Positions 53,342-62,210 are shown, counted from the first letter of the stretch. The stretch is DNA of 64,000 bases from an uncultured Flavobacteriales bacterium (GCA_943789205.1 CALSTG010000001.1:1602435-1666434), one strand, 5' to 3'. Translations and numbers: made by a program. The notes: generated by a model from the sequence alone, not told the origin.

Positions 53342-54208
53342 ATGAGTAGATTAGAGGTGTTAAAAACATACAAGATCTTTATTGGCGGTAAATTCCCTAG
53401 AACGGAATCTGGCAGGTATTATAAAGCTGTAAATTCCAAAGGAGTTCCTGTTGCAAATATTTGCTTAAGCTCAAGAAAGGACGTTAGAAATGCAGTGCAA
53501 ATTGCTAGAAAAGCTCAAGGTCCATGGCAAGAACGATCAGCCTTCAATCGAGGTCAGATTTTATATAGAATTGCAGAAATCCTGGAAGGAAGAAGTAGTC
53601 AATTTGTTGAGGAACTCATGCTTCAGGATTACTCCAAAATTAATGCTACAAAAGAGGTGGAAGCCGCAATTGATAGAATTGTATATTATGCAGGGTGGTG
53701 CGATAAATTCAATCAAGTTTCAAGTTCCGTAAACCCTGTAAGTTCCTCTCATTTTAATTTTTCAACAAATGAGCCCGTTGGCCTTGTTGGATTGCTTTTG
53801 CCTGAATCTTCCTCATTGCTGACCTTAGTTTCTTATTTGATGCCAATTATTGCGGGTGGGAATTCATGTGTTTTAATTGCTTCAGAGAGATTCCCTTTAA
53901 CTGCAATAACATTTGCAGAAGTATTAAATACCTCAGATGTTCCAGGGGGAGTAGTTAATATTTTGACAGGTGCTGTTGCTGAGCTTTGGTCACCTTTATC
54001 AACTCATATGGATGTTAATGCGCTATCTGTTGATTTAAAAAGTCCATATCTAAAGGATATTCAATTGGCAGCTGTTGAAAATTTAAAACGCGTTATGTGC
54101 ATGCATTCAGCAGATGAACAAGGTTTGGTAAACATTACAGATTTTCAAGAGCTGAAGACGACTTGGCACCCAATAGAAAATATTGGAGGCGCATCAAACT
54201 CTTACTAA
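53342..54208 (+). CDS. Half-length aldehyde dehydrogenase homologue without catalytic residues
   Basis: 288 residues aligning only with the N-terminal, cofactor-binding half of ALDH: Ile-Phe-Ile-Gly-Gly-Lys-Phe near 12-18, Trp-Gln-Glu-Arg-Ser-Ala near 62, Tyr-Tyr-Ala-Gly-Trp-Cys-Asp-Lys near 114, Gly-Gly-Asn-Ser near 170 and Pro-Gly-Gly-Val-Val-Asn near 200. The catalytic Cys and Glu and the whole C-terminal catalytic domain are missing. The frame is clean, with a normal composition and a proper stop, so it looks like a maintained short protein rather than a fragment. It could form mixed oligomers with the full ALDH. It overlaps the next gene by 4 bp. Confidence 0.8.
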   Translation: MSRLEVLKTYKIFIGGKFPRTESGRYYKAVNSKGVPVANICLSSRKDVRNAVQIARKAQGPWQERSAFNRGQILYRIAEILEGRSSQFVEELMLQDYSKINATKEVEAAIDRIVYYAGWCDKFNQVSSSVNPVSSSHFNFSTNEPVGLVGLLLPESSSLLTLVSYLMPIIAGGNSCVLIASERFPLTAITFAEVLNTSDVPGGVVNILTGAVAELWSPLSTHMDVNALSVDLKSPYLKDIQLAAVENLKRVMCMHSADEQGLVNITDFQELKTTWHPIENIGGASNSY

Positions 54209-54675
54209 AAGTAGGGTGCAGTCGTGATCTTTAGAAGCCAGTTTTCTCTCAGCTGTTCTAATCGCTCTACACGTGGGTTAAAAACGGATTTTCCCTTATA
54301 TTTTTCTAGATCGTTGTAGGAGATAAGTTTGTTGGTCGAGCCATCATTGACAAGCACATTCATTCTGTTAAAAAAATCAGCGCTAATTTTTTCTTGAAGT
54401 GTTTTCATGAAATGAACAGAGGCATCAATGGAGCATCCTGTAATTTCAGCAGCAGACTCATCTACAGCAAAAACAATATACTGATCAAAAATAATATTTG
54501 CAGACGCATTGAGCTGTTTTTGATGTGCCTTCCATGATTTTGTAAATAGATTTAGCTCCAATTGAATCTCATTAACCTCTTTAGAGGATAACGCTCTATT
54601 GCATAAATAGGTCCACACCCGGCTACTTCCTGGCAGATTAGGGAATAGGTCTTTAAAGCTCTGCTGCATTTGCAA
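54205..54675 (-). CDS. Conserved hypothetical protein (commonly misnamed ABC transporter ATPase)
   Basis: 156 soluble residues with no Walker motif. Conserved features are Leu-Pro-Gly-Ser-Ser-Arg-Val-Trp near 14-21 and Ala-Val-Asp-Glu-Ser-Ala...Thr-Gly-Cys-Ser-Ile-Asp-Ala-Ser near 70-86. Bacteroidota databases often call it an ABC transporter ATPase, which the sequence does not support. Its start lies 23 bp inside the 3' end of the Fe-S protein gene, so it is translationally coupled to the Hdr-like operon. Function unknown. Confidence 0.7.
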   Translation of the reverse strand: MQMQQSFKDLFPNLPGSSRVWTYLCNRALSSKEVNEIQLELNLFTKSWKAHQKQLNASANIIFDQYIVFAVDESAAEITGCSIDASVHFMKTLQEKISADFFNRMNVLVNDGSTNKLISYNDLEKYKGKSVFNPRVERLEQLRENWLLKITTAPYF

Positions 54676-55441
54676 TAAGTTCTGCTACATCAAGAACTTT
54701 AACAGTTCCCTCTTTTTCTGCATTTTTTATACCGTCTGTCATCATAGTATTACAAAAAGGACATCCGGTCGCAATAACTTCTGCGTTTGTAGCCGTCGCG
54801 TCTTCCGTTCTTTCAATATTGATTTCTTTATTTCCCTTTTCAGCCTCTTTAAACATTTGAGCACCACCTGCTCCACAACAAAGGCCTTTGGATTTACATC
54901 GTTTCATCTCGACAAGTTCTGCATCTAGTTTAGCTATAAGTTGTCTAGGGGCCTCATAAACATCATTAGCGCGCCCTAAATAACAAGGATCGTGGAATGT
55001 TATTTTTTTTCCTTTAAAAGTACCTGCAGAGGCTAAAGTTAGCTTACCTGTATTGATGAGGTCCTGAATGAGCTGTGTATGATGAATCACTTCATAATCT
55101 CCGCCTAATTCGGGATATTCATTTTTTAGGGTATTAAAACAGTGTGGACATGCGGTTACAATTTTTTTAATGTCATAGCCGTTGAGTACTTCGATATTCA
55201 TCATAGCTTGCATTTGATAGGTGAACTCATTTCCTGCGCGTTTTGCAGGGTCACCTGAGCAGCTTTCTTCGCTTCCGAGAACAGCAAAGGATACTTTGCA
55301 TTTATTAAGGATTTTAACCAATGCTTTTGTTATCTTCTTAGCTCTGTCGTCAAAACTACCTGAACATCCAACCCAAAATAAAATATCTGGCTGTTCACCT
55401 TTTGCCACCATTTCGGCCATTGTTGGTACTTGCATACTCAT
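54653..55441 (-). CDS. CCG-domain Fe-S protein (HdrB/GlpC-like)
   Basis: 262 residues with two cysteine-rich CCG domains. Conserved groups include Val-Gly-Cys-Ser-Gly near 23-27, Cys-Ser-Gly-Asp-Pro-Ala-Lys-Arg near 61, Cys-Pro-His-Cys-Phe-Asn near 99, Asp-Pro-Cys-Tyr-Leu-Gly-Arg near 150 and Cys-Cys-Gly-Ala-Gly-Gly near 193. Such proteins hold a non-cubane 4Fe-4S cluster in heterodisulfide reductase and glycolate or glycerol-3-phosphate dehydrogenase complexes. Together with the membrane Fe-S protein in the same operon it probably moves electrons to or from a disulfide or quinone. The actual substrate is unknown. Confidence 0.83.
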   Translation of the reverse strand: MSMQVPTMAEMVAKGEQPDILFWVGCSGSFDDRAKKITKALVKILNKCKVSFAVLGSEESCSGDPAKRAGNEFTYQMQAMMNIEVLNGYDIKKIVTACPHCFNTLKNEYPELGGDYEVIHHTQLIQDLINTGKLTLASAGTFKGKKITFHDPCYLGRANDVYEAPRQLIAKLDAELVEMKRCKSKGLCCGAGGAQMFKEAEKGNKEINIERTEDATATNAEVIATGCPFCNTMMTDGIKNAEKEGTVKVLDVAELIANAAEL

Positions 55442-55444
55442 CTT

Positions 55445-55879
55445 TTATTCTTTAAAAACTTGAATGTTTGCACTTTTTTCCACTAGGTTCGTGAACTTGC
55501 CTGTAAATCGCGTTGCTCTTACAATATGATTGTCTATCCAGTGGTAATTTCCACCACGTGGTTTGCCCATCAGTAAACCGTGGTAATTGAATCCATTATC
55601 TTTTAACCAATCCTCTGTTACTTGCCTATGCTCTTCAATTCTCGATGTAAAGAAGGTGATAATATGGCCTTGATCATACCATGTGTTTATCGTTTCCAGC
55701 GCATCATTATATAATCCCGCAGTTGCCATTCTTTCGGGCTCTTCGTTCGGTATATCATCACATATTGTTCCATCAATATCAATCATATAATTTTTTATCT
55801 CATCAGGGAGTACTGGTGATATAGTCTTTCCACCCTCAACAGCATCAATTAATTTTAACTCTCCTTGTTTATTCTTCAT
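55445..55879 (-). CDS. HAD-superfamily phosphatase-like protein (often called phosphoheptose isomerase)
   Basis: 144 residues. The HAD nucleophile motif is Ile-Asp-Ile-Asp-Gly-Thr-Ile-Cys-Asp near 33-41, motif II is Phe-Phe-Thr-Ser-Arg near 75-79, and the Lys/Asp-rich motifs follow near Gly-Lys-Pro-Arg-Gly-Gly and Trp-Ile-Asp-Asn. It is a compact phosphatase or nucleotidase fold with no isomerase domain, so the common database name is doubtful. It lies between the two Fe-S proteins: its start overlaps the membrane protein's 3' end by 11 bp and its end is 3 bp before the CCG protein. Substrate unknown. Confidence 0.75.
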   Translation of the reverse strand: MKNKQGELKLIDAVEGGKTISPVLPDEIKNYMIDIDGTICDDIPNEEPERMATAGLYNDALETINTWYDQGHIITFFTSRIEEHRQVTEDWLKDNGFNYHGLLMGKPRGGNYHWIDNHIVRATRFTGKFTNLVEKSANIQVFKE

Positions 55880-57206
55880 TTGCCCAGTTTAATCTATCAT
55901 TTTGTGAAAATTGCCAAGGTGCCCCATTGTTCTCGATATTTGTGAGCATCCCTGTTAATTCATTTGGTATTTTTGATTCCTCCATCACTAAAAACCTTCT
56001 TAAATCAATTATAATCGATAAAGGATCAATATTAACGGGGCATTCATCTACACAAGCATTGCATGAGGTACATGCCCAAAGCTCTTCTTCTGAAATATAA
56101 TCACCAAGTAGGGCTTTTCCATCCTCAAAATCCTTACCATTTTTTCTTTTTGCTTCACCAACCTCAACCAAACGATCTCTGGTATCCATCATTATTTTTC
56201 TCGGAGATAATAACTTTCCAGTTATGTTCGCTGGACAAGAAGATGTGCAGCGACCACATTCTGTGCACGTATAGGCATCCATTAGGTTTTTCCAACTTAA
56301 GTCCGTAACATCTTTAGCTCCAAAACGGGATGGAGGAGGTGTACCTGGATCTGGAGCGGCATACGGATCTGCTGTTGGATCCATCATAAGTTTGACTTCC
56401 TTAGTAACACTATCCATGTTAGAGAATTTACCTTTCGCCTCAAGATTGGAGTAGTATGTATTCGGGAACGCTAAGAGAATATGGAAGTGTTTAGAGTAGG
56501 GTAGGTAATTTAAAAAACCGAGTACCATTATTAAGTGACCCCACCAACCAACGCGTTCTGCAATATGAAGTGAGTCAGTGGATAGTCCATCGAATAAAAT
56601 CGGGCCAAGTATTGAAGAAACGCTAAATCCAAAACTACCATTAGTTCCCATTTCAGCATGAGAGGCCCCTCGTTGAAATAGTACTTCATCCGCACCGTTC
56701 ATGGTAAAGATGCAAATCAGTAGAATCAGCTCGAATATTAGAATGAGATTTGCATCTTTTGTTGGCCAACCTATCATTTCTTTCATCTTCAAACGCGGAA
56801 GTTTGAGTAGGTTTCTTCTAGCAAGAAAAACAATTGTAGCTATAAATGCCGAAACGGATAGTATTTCTATGAAGCTAATGGTAAATGTGTATAAACCACC
56901 GAGACTGCTTCTGAAAAATCGATGTTCATCAAGCACTCCATCAGTGAATATTTCAAACAGCTCTATTTGAGTGATGACAAAGGCAACGTAAAGACAAAGA
57001 TGAAGGAGTGCAGGGATAGGTCTTGAAAACATCTTTTTTTGGCCGAAGGCAACAAGTAGCATTGTTTTCAACCTTGCACCTTTTTGATCGGACCTTTCTT
57101 CAGGAAGACCTAAACCAATATTGAACTTGATTTTCCAAATATTATAGGCGAAAAAGGATACCCCAATAATTGCAATTATGACGAAAAGAAGCACACTGAT
57201 ATTCAT
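55869..57206 (-). CDS. Membrane Fe-S electron-transfer protein (HdrC/NarI-like fusion)
   Basis: 445 residues. About six transmembrane helices occupy residues 1-250 (starts near 3, 65, 105, 155, 225) like the cytochrome b or NarI-type half of Hdr-related complexes. The C-terminal soluble part has two 4Fe-4S motifs: Cys-Thr-Glu-Cys-Gly-Arg-Cys...Cys-Pro near 320 and Cys-Thr-Ser-Cys-Asn-Ala-Cys...Cys-Pro near 380. It likely anchors the CCG-domain protein to the inner membrane and exchanges electrons with the quinone pool. A TATATTTG box sits 18 nt before the ATG. It is the first gene of the operon. Confidence 0.85.
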   Translation of the reverse strand: MNISVLLFVIIAIIGVSFFAYNIWKIKFNIGLGLPEERSDQKGARLKTMLLVAFGQKKMFSRPIPALLHLCLYVAFVITQIELFEIFTDGVLDEHRFFRSSLGGLYTFTISFIEILSVSAFIATIVFLARRNLLKLPRLKMKEMIGWPTKDANLILIFELILLICIFTMNGADEVLFQRGASHAEMGTNGSFGFSVSSILGPILFDGLSTDSLHIAERVGWWGHLIMVLGFLNYLPYSKHFHILLAFPNTYYSNLEAKGKFSNMDSVTKEVKLMMDPTADPYAAPDPGTPPPSRFGAKDVTDLSWKNLMDAYTCTECGRCTSSCPANITGKLLSPRKIMMDTRDRLVEVGEAKRKNGKDFEDGKALLGDYISEEELWACTSCNACVDECPVNIDPLSIIIDLRRFLVMEESKIPNELTGMLTNIENNGAPWQFSQNDRLNWANEE

Positions 57207-57224
57207 ACCATTTATTTATCTATT

Positions 57225-57232
57225 CAAATATA
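57225..57232 (-). promoter_or_regulatory. Candidate -7 box (TATATTTG) for the Fe-S operon
   Basis: An exact TAnnTTTG match on the minus strand, 18 nt before the ATG at 57206, within the 179-bp gap after the MlaD gene. No matching -33 TTTG was found. Confidence 0.45.
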
Positions 57233-57385
57233 GCTAAACTTATTTTACTATGCACGCATAACAACTTAGAATTGTTGATGAAATTTACAATTCAATAAGC
57301 TTAATAAAGGTAATTATTGTTGCGTAAATGCAGCACATTATAAAAGAAACAAAACGATTTTTATCAAATTATAAGGAAATCTGGA

Positions 57386-58423
57386 TTAATCCTGAATGGT
57401 ATCCAGTACTTTTCGAAGTTTTCTCTCCTCTTTCGGACTTAAGGTTGTTCCTTTCGTCTTAGAACCTAGAAGGGAAAAATGAATATACCTTTCTGGATGA
57501 AGCGTAAGGTCTTCCACAAGATCTTGAAGTTTTTTATTTGACATAACAAGTTCATTATAAAGGGCCTCATCGTACAATAATTTGCTCATTGAACCTGTGC
57601 CATTTTCAACTTCGTTTAGAACGGCGTTTATCTTCTGAATCGAGGTGTTGGCATCTAATATAATTCCTTTAAAATCTGCAGATACTAAATCGTCGGATAT
57701 CTTTTTTGTATTACCGATAATCTGAGATACTTCATCATTACTCTTTTTAAGATTTACAGTTATACTCTCAACGTTGGACATAATCCTTGAAAATTGAAGT
57801 CTTTCTTGTGCCACAAATAATTCAATTTCTTCAGCTGCGTTTCCTAATTTATCTATGGTAGTTTTTACACGGTTAAAGCTTCCTTCTATTTCTGATGTCG
57901 CTGTGGAGTCCCAGAAAGCTGATAATGAATTGACCATGTTATCAACGGAGATCATCATGCTTTGGAGCTTTTGAGTAATCGGATCGGCATATTCTTTTAC
58001 TTGATATGCTAAGTCAAGGCTGGATTTGATACCGGGTATTTCGGCACCTTTTTTATATTCTTCTTTATTCGATGGATTTGTTTTTAAAATCAGACCTTTC
58101 GAGAAGAAATCTGGCGAACCAATTTCAACAGTACTTCCTTTCGTGATTTTAACATTTCCATTTTGCACGTTAAACGTTATCTTAACCCTTCGATTGGGTT
58201 TGTTTTCAGGAAGGATCTCAACATTTACAACCTTTCCGATAACAACACCATTCAAGATTACATCACTCGAAACCATAAGTTGATTTGAGTTTTCAAAATA
58301 AGAATGATAAACTAAATCACCACCAAAGAAGCTGTATCCTTTCAAGAAATTTATTCCAAAGATTAATATGAGAATCGCTAGGATTGCAACAAGGCCGGCT
58401 TTTATTTCTTTCTGGAATTTCAA
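57386..58423 (-). CDS. MlaD/MCE-family protein
   Basis: 345 residues. A single N-terminal transmembrane helix (about 8-28) is followed by an MCE domain at about 35-120 (Val-Ser-Ser-Asp-Val-Ile-Leu-Asn-Gly-Val-Val-Ile-Gly-Lys-Val) and a long helical C-terminus (130-345). MCE proteins bind and pass phospholipids between the inner and outer membranes. It lies 3 bp after the amidase gene in the same direction; LptD diverges just beyond. This envelope cluster is typical of Bacteroidota. The permease and ATPase partners of an Mla system are not here. Confidence 0.88.
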   Translation of the reverse strand: MKFQKEIKAGLVAILAILILIFGINFLKGYSFFGGDLVYHSYFENSNQLMVSSDVILNGVVIGKVVNVEILPENKPNRRVKITFNVQNGNVKITKGSTVEIGSPDFFSKGLILKTNPSNKEEYKKGAEIPGIKSSLDLAYQVKEYADPITQKLQSMMISVDNMVNSLSAFWDSTATSEIEGSFNRVKTTIDKLGNAAEEIELFVAQERLQFSRIMSNVESITVNLKKSNDEVSQIIGNTKKISDDLVSADFKGIILDANTSIQKINAVLNEVENGTGSMSKLLYDEALYNELVMSNKKLQDLVEDLTLHPERYIHFSLLGSKTKGTTLSPKEERKLRKVLDTIQD

Positions 58424-58426
58424 AAC

Positions 58427-59626
58427 TTAATTTTCTACTAATTTAAGTGCTTTTTCGATACTAATGCGTTCTCCGTTCAAGAAAGCAACGACAAATGCGC
58501 CTTTAAACCCTTTTTCTCTCATTTTTACCTTATATCTCACTGCAGCTTTTATATCGTTGCTAAATCCTTTTGTGCAGTATTTGAAGAGTCCGCCTTGTCG
58601 ATATTCATAAGTGCCTGCCTCACCTTTTAATCGAGGAGAATCTGAAGGTATTTTTGTATTTAAGCTAAGGATTTGAACACGAAAAAGTAGTCCGTTATTT
58701 TTTTGTTCTTGATTTACTTTGTCAATAAAACTTGGTTCCGAAGCAACTTCAGGTTTCTCACTTTTCGGATTAGGTGCAGGTTGTTTAGGAGCAGTCGTCT
58801 TGGTTGGATTATCGACGATTTCTGTGCCTTCGATTGACGCTTTGTATTTATCGAATGCCATTAGCATTGCATTTGCCATTTTATTTTGCCCACCCTCTTT
58901 TCCAATGAAACTTTCTTCATTTGGGTTTGTTAAAAATCCAGTTTCAATCAACACACTAGGCATGGTCGTTCTGTAAAGCACCATGAACCCAGCTTGTTTA
59001 ACTCCTCTATCTCGTCGGCCTAGTTTTTTGAATTCCGCTTGCAGAAATTGTGCGAAGGTTATGGCATGGTCAAGAAATACAGAAAGTTGTAGCCGTTTGG
59101 CAATGATCGCGTCAGGTGAGAGGTCAAAATTTTCATATTGTGCGCCTCCATCTTCTTCTAAGGCAATAATTGAATTTTCGCGTGAGGCTACTTTTTGTTG
59201 TGCCTCCGATCTATGTAAACCAAGGACATATGTTTCTGTTCCATAGGCTGCAGGTGATGCGGCATTCGCATGAATACAGATGAATAGATCTGCTTTTGCC
59301 CGGTTTGCAATATTCGCGCGTTCTCCTAGTTCAACAAAAACATCTTTATCTCTTGTGTAAACGATTTTAAGATCAGGATACTTTTCTTTGATTAGCTTAC
59401 CTAACTTGAGGGCCATCGAAAGACAAACATGTTTCTCTTTAGAGAATTTACCGTGGCAACCGGGATCATGTCCACCATGCCCTGCATCAATAACAATGGT
59501 TTCAATAGATTTTTGGCTCCAAATTGTGTTGAAACCACAAAAAATAGCAATCACAAATAAAAAGGTTCGGGTTGCGTTACCTTTATACAATCGTAAAATT
59601 GGTAGTTTTGTCCTATCGACTTGCAT
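58427..59626 (-). CDS. N-acetylmuramoyl-L-alanine amidase
   Basis: 399 residues, N-terminal membrane/signal helix (about 20-38) then an AmiC-type amidase_3 domain: Ile-Asp-Ala-Gly-His-Gly-Gly-His-Asp-Pro-Gly near 46-56 (Zn His), and Glu-Thr-Gly-Phe-Leu-Thr-Asn near 234 (catalytic Glu). A Pro/Lys-rich linker (about 270-300) leads to a C-terminal SPOR-like domain (Phe-Arg-Val-Gln-Ile-Leu near 318). It cleaves the lactyl-peptide bond of peptidoglycan in the periplasm. The TAAATTTG box lies 5 nt from the ATG. MlaD follows after 3 bp. Confidence 0.9.
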   Translation of the reverse strand: MQVDRTKLPILRLYKGNATRTFLFVIAIFCGFNTIWSQKSIETIVIDAGHGGHDPGCHGKFSKEKHVCLSMALKLGKLIKEKYPDLKIVYTRDKDVFVELGERANIANRAKADLFICIHANAASPAAYGTETYVLGLHRSEAQQKVASRENSIIALEEDGGAQYENFDLSPDAIIAKRLQLSVFLDHAITFAQFLQAEFKKLGRRDRGVKQAGFMVLYRTTMPSVLIETGFLTNPNEESFIGKEGGQNKMANAMLMAFDKYKASIEGTEIVDNPTKTTAPKQPAPNPKSEKPEVASEPSFIDKVNQEQKNNGLLFRVQILSLNTKIPSDSPRLKGEAGTYEYRQGGLFKYCTKGFSNDIKAAVRYKVKMREKGFKGAFVVAFLNGERISIEKALKLVEN

Positions 59627-59631
59627 ATAAA

Positions 59632-59639
59632 CAAATTTA
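59632..59639 (-). promoter_or_regulatory. Candidate -7 box (TAAATTTG) for the amidase-MlaD operon
   Basis: An exact TAnnTTTG match on the minus strand, 5 nt before the amidase ATG. As with holB, use of this box would give an almost leaderless transcript. Confidence 0.35.
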
Positions 59640-59650
59640 GTGCACTCCTA

Positions 59651-62185
59651 TTGAGCAAACTTCATTCCATAGTATATTTTATACCCTTTGCTTTGTTAAT
59701 AATGCATTTTGGCAATACGGTTACTGCTCAGGTTAAGCCACGTGATACCTTATATGTTTATGAATCTGAATTAGATGATGTTATATCCTATAGTGCGCGT
59801 GACTCTATATACAGTGATCTCAAAAACAAGTTAGTATTTTTATACGGTGGTGCACGCGTTGATATGGGGACGATTTCCTTGACGGCAGGATACATTGAAG
59901 TCAATTTAGAGCTCAATGAAGTCACTGCAAAATTTATATTAGATTCAGTTGGTGCGCCCACTGAGTTTCCTGAATTTCAGGATGGGCAAGAAAAGATGCA
60001 GTGCGAGGAGATGCGCTACAATATCAAAACAAAAAAGGGCTTTATTAAAGAACTGTCCTTAAAGCAAGATGAGTTTTATTTTAAAATGGGCACTGCAAAA
60101 AGGCATCCAACAGATGAGATTCATTTGTTAAAAGGCCGGTTAACAACTTGTGACCAAAAAAACCCACATTATCATTTTCAGCTATCAAAAGGTGTTATTG
60201 TACCTGAAAAGCGAATTGCTACGGGACCCATGAACTTATGGATTAATGGAATACCAACCCCTTTTGGTCTTCCTTTCGCTTTAATACCAAATCAAAAGGA
60301 ACGTTCTCATGGTATTTTATTCCCTGAGCTTGTACCTGGTTCTGCTTACGGATTTGGTTTTCAAAACCTTGGTTATTACATTCCTATAAATGAGCGTTTT
60401 CAGACATCCGTTTATGCAAATTTATATAGCAGAGGAAGCTGGGGTTTACGAAATGATCTTGACTACGCGAAACGATATGCTTTTTCAGGTAAATTATCAT
60501 TAGGATTCCAGCAATATCGGACAGGTTTTCCTTCCAATGAAACAAATAATAAGGCAACTATCTTTTGGTCTCATCGAAAAGCACGAAAGTCAAATCCAAA
60601 TTGGTCATTTTCCTCGAATGTTAATTTTATTTCCGACAATGAAACTAAAAATAATTTAGACCCTATAAATCCTACATACTTCAGTAATTCATTTAACTCA
60701 GACATTAATCTAAATCGGAGCTTTCCGGGGAAACCATTGAATATGGGGCTAAAGGTTTCTTTGAGGCAAAATTCTTTAGCCGAGTCAATATCCTTGGTTA
60801 GTCCAATTTTGACAGCAAATATGACGCGGGTATTTCCTTTTAAGCGTTTTATAAAACGATCGAATTCAGAATGGAAAAAAATCATTGAAAGAATTGGTTT
60901 CTCTTATAATTTTGATGGACAAAATAGATCTAATTTTTCAGATTCTTTGCTAACGCAAGGTGACTTGAGTCGTATTGGTCAGCAATTCATGTATGGTGCA
61001 AAGCAATCTATGAGCATACAGACTACAGGGGGCTTATTTAAGAACGTTCTCAAGTTGACCCCTAGTGCCAATTATGCGACAAAATTGAATTTTCAGCGTA
61101 TTGAAAAATCCTATGATGCAATTAATAATAATACAAGTATTGATACACTAGAGTCTGCAGATCTCGCACATGAATTTAATCTTAATATTAGTGCGACGAC
61201 CATGTTGTATTCTTATTACAACTTTCTTGGGAAAAACCAAGCTAAAATGCGTCATATTATGACCCCAAAATTGAGTTATCGTTATGTGCCGTTAATCAAC
61301 CCTTTGATTTCAGGAAATTTTGGAGTAGATCAGGCTACATTGAATTATTCCCAATATGAAAGAAGTCTCTATTCAGTGGGTAATTCTGTTGAATCTTCGT
61401 TTTTGACATTTGCACTGAACAATACTTTTGAGTTGAAGCGAAAATCGGATAAAGACACGATTACAGGTTTTAAGAAGATTAGAATTATTGACCAGTTGTC
61501 TTTTTCTGGGAATTATGATTTCTTAAGGGATTCAATGAAGCTTTCGAATATTAGTATGAATATGCGTGTGAGTCCAAGAAATTGGTTGAATATTGTGACT
61601 AATGCCCAGTTTAGCCCTTATTCTTGGGACAGTCTTGGCGGGCAGACGATGTCTAGCTATGCATTAGAAGACAATCAAGGATTAGGTCGTTTTTTAACCG
61701 TTAATTTTTCTACAACTATGGTTTTTGCACCCAAAAAAGATCGTGAAAAAATTAAAGATGAAACAGCCAAATTGAATGATGAATGGAATGCAGACTATAA
61801 TTATTTCGCGCTGCATCCAGAGCACATGGTATTTTTTGATATTCCCTGGAAAATGAACCTTTCACATATCTATAGTATACGGGCAAATCAAAATATCACA
61901 GCGAGCAACCCGGATCCATATACCTTCGTTCAGTCTTTGAGTATTCGGGGAGATTTAAGTTTTACCAAACGCTGGAATTTATCGGGTAATCTAAATTTTA
62001 ATGTTGTTGATCAGACACTTACCAATGCAAACTTTTCATTAAATAGAAATATGCATTGTTGGGCTTTATCGATATATTGGACTCCTGTGGGAGGTAATAA
62101 GAGTTTTTTGGTTAGCATCAGAAATACCTCAGCAATTTTCAGAGATGCTAAAATAGAATTTCGAAAACCTCCTGCATTTCTTTAA
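59651..62185 (+). CDS. lptD: LPS-assembly outer-membrane protein LptD (OstA-like)
   Basis: About 844 residues. I chose the TTG at 59651 because it gives a signal peptide (Met-Ser-Lys-Leu-His...Leu-Leu-Ile-Met...Val-Thr-Ala-Gln) and avoids overlapping the divergent amidase start; a TTG at 59621 and an ATG at 59702 are alternatives. Residues about 40-180 form the OstA/LptA-like beta-jellyroll (Lys-Leu-Val-Phe-Leu-Tyr-Gly-Gly-Ala). From about 200 to the end is a large beta-barrel, with Arg-Ser-His-Gly-Ile-Leu-Phe-Pro near 226. It would insert lipopolysaccharide into the outer membrane. Confidence 0.87.
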   Translation: MSKLHSIVYFIPFALLIMHFGNTVTAQVKPRDTLYVYESELDDVISYSARDSIYSDLKNKLVFLYGGARVDMGTISLTAGYIEVNLELNEVTAKFILDSVGAPTEFPEFQDGQEKMQCEEMRYNIKTKKGFIKELSLKQDEFYFKMGTAKRHPTDEIHLLKGRLTTCDQKNPHYHFQLSKGVIVPEKRIATGPMNLWINGIPTPFGLPFALIPNQKERSHGILFPELVPGSAYGFGFQNLGYYIPINERFQTSVYANLYSRGSWGLRNDLDYAKRYAFSGKLSLGFQQYRTGFPSNETNNKATIFWSHRKARKSNPNWSFSSNVNFISDNETKNNLDPINPTYFSNSFNSDINLNRSFPGKPLNMGLKVSLRQNSLAESISLVSPILTANMTRVFPFKRFIKRSNSEWKKIIERIGFSYNFDGQNRSNFSDSLLTQGDLSRIGQQFMYGAKQSMSIQTTGGLFKNVLKLTPSANYATKLNFQRIEKSYDAINNNTSIDTLESADLAHEFNLNISATTMLYSYYNFLGKNQAKMRHIMTPKLSYRYVPLINPLISGNFGVDQATLNYSQYERSLYSVGNSVESSFLTFALNNTFELKRKSDKDTITGFKKIRIIDQLSFSGNYDFLRDSMKLSNISMNMRVSPRNWLNIVTNAQFSPYSWDSLGGQTMSSYALEDNQGLGRFLTVNFSTTMVFAPKKDREKIKDETAKLNDEWNADYNYFALHPEHMVFFDIPWKMNLSHIYSIRANQNITASNPDPYTFVQSLSIRGDLSFTKRWNLSGNLNFNVVDQTLTNANFSLNRNMHCWALSIYWTPVGGNKSFLVSIRNTSAIFRDAKIEFRKPPAFL

Positions 62186-62210
62186 TAAAAGTTTGCTCTT
62201 TTTTGAAACA

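Noticed and set aside
57328-57462. A 44-codon plus-strand ORF between the MlaD and Fe-S genes
   Set aside because: Its second half overlaps the MlaD coding end antisense, it has no recognisable motif or convincing promoter, and such a length is expected by chance in AT-rich DNA.
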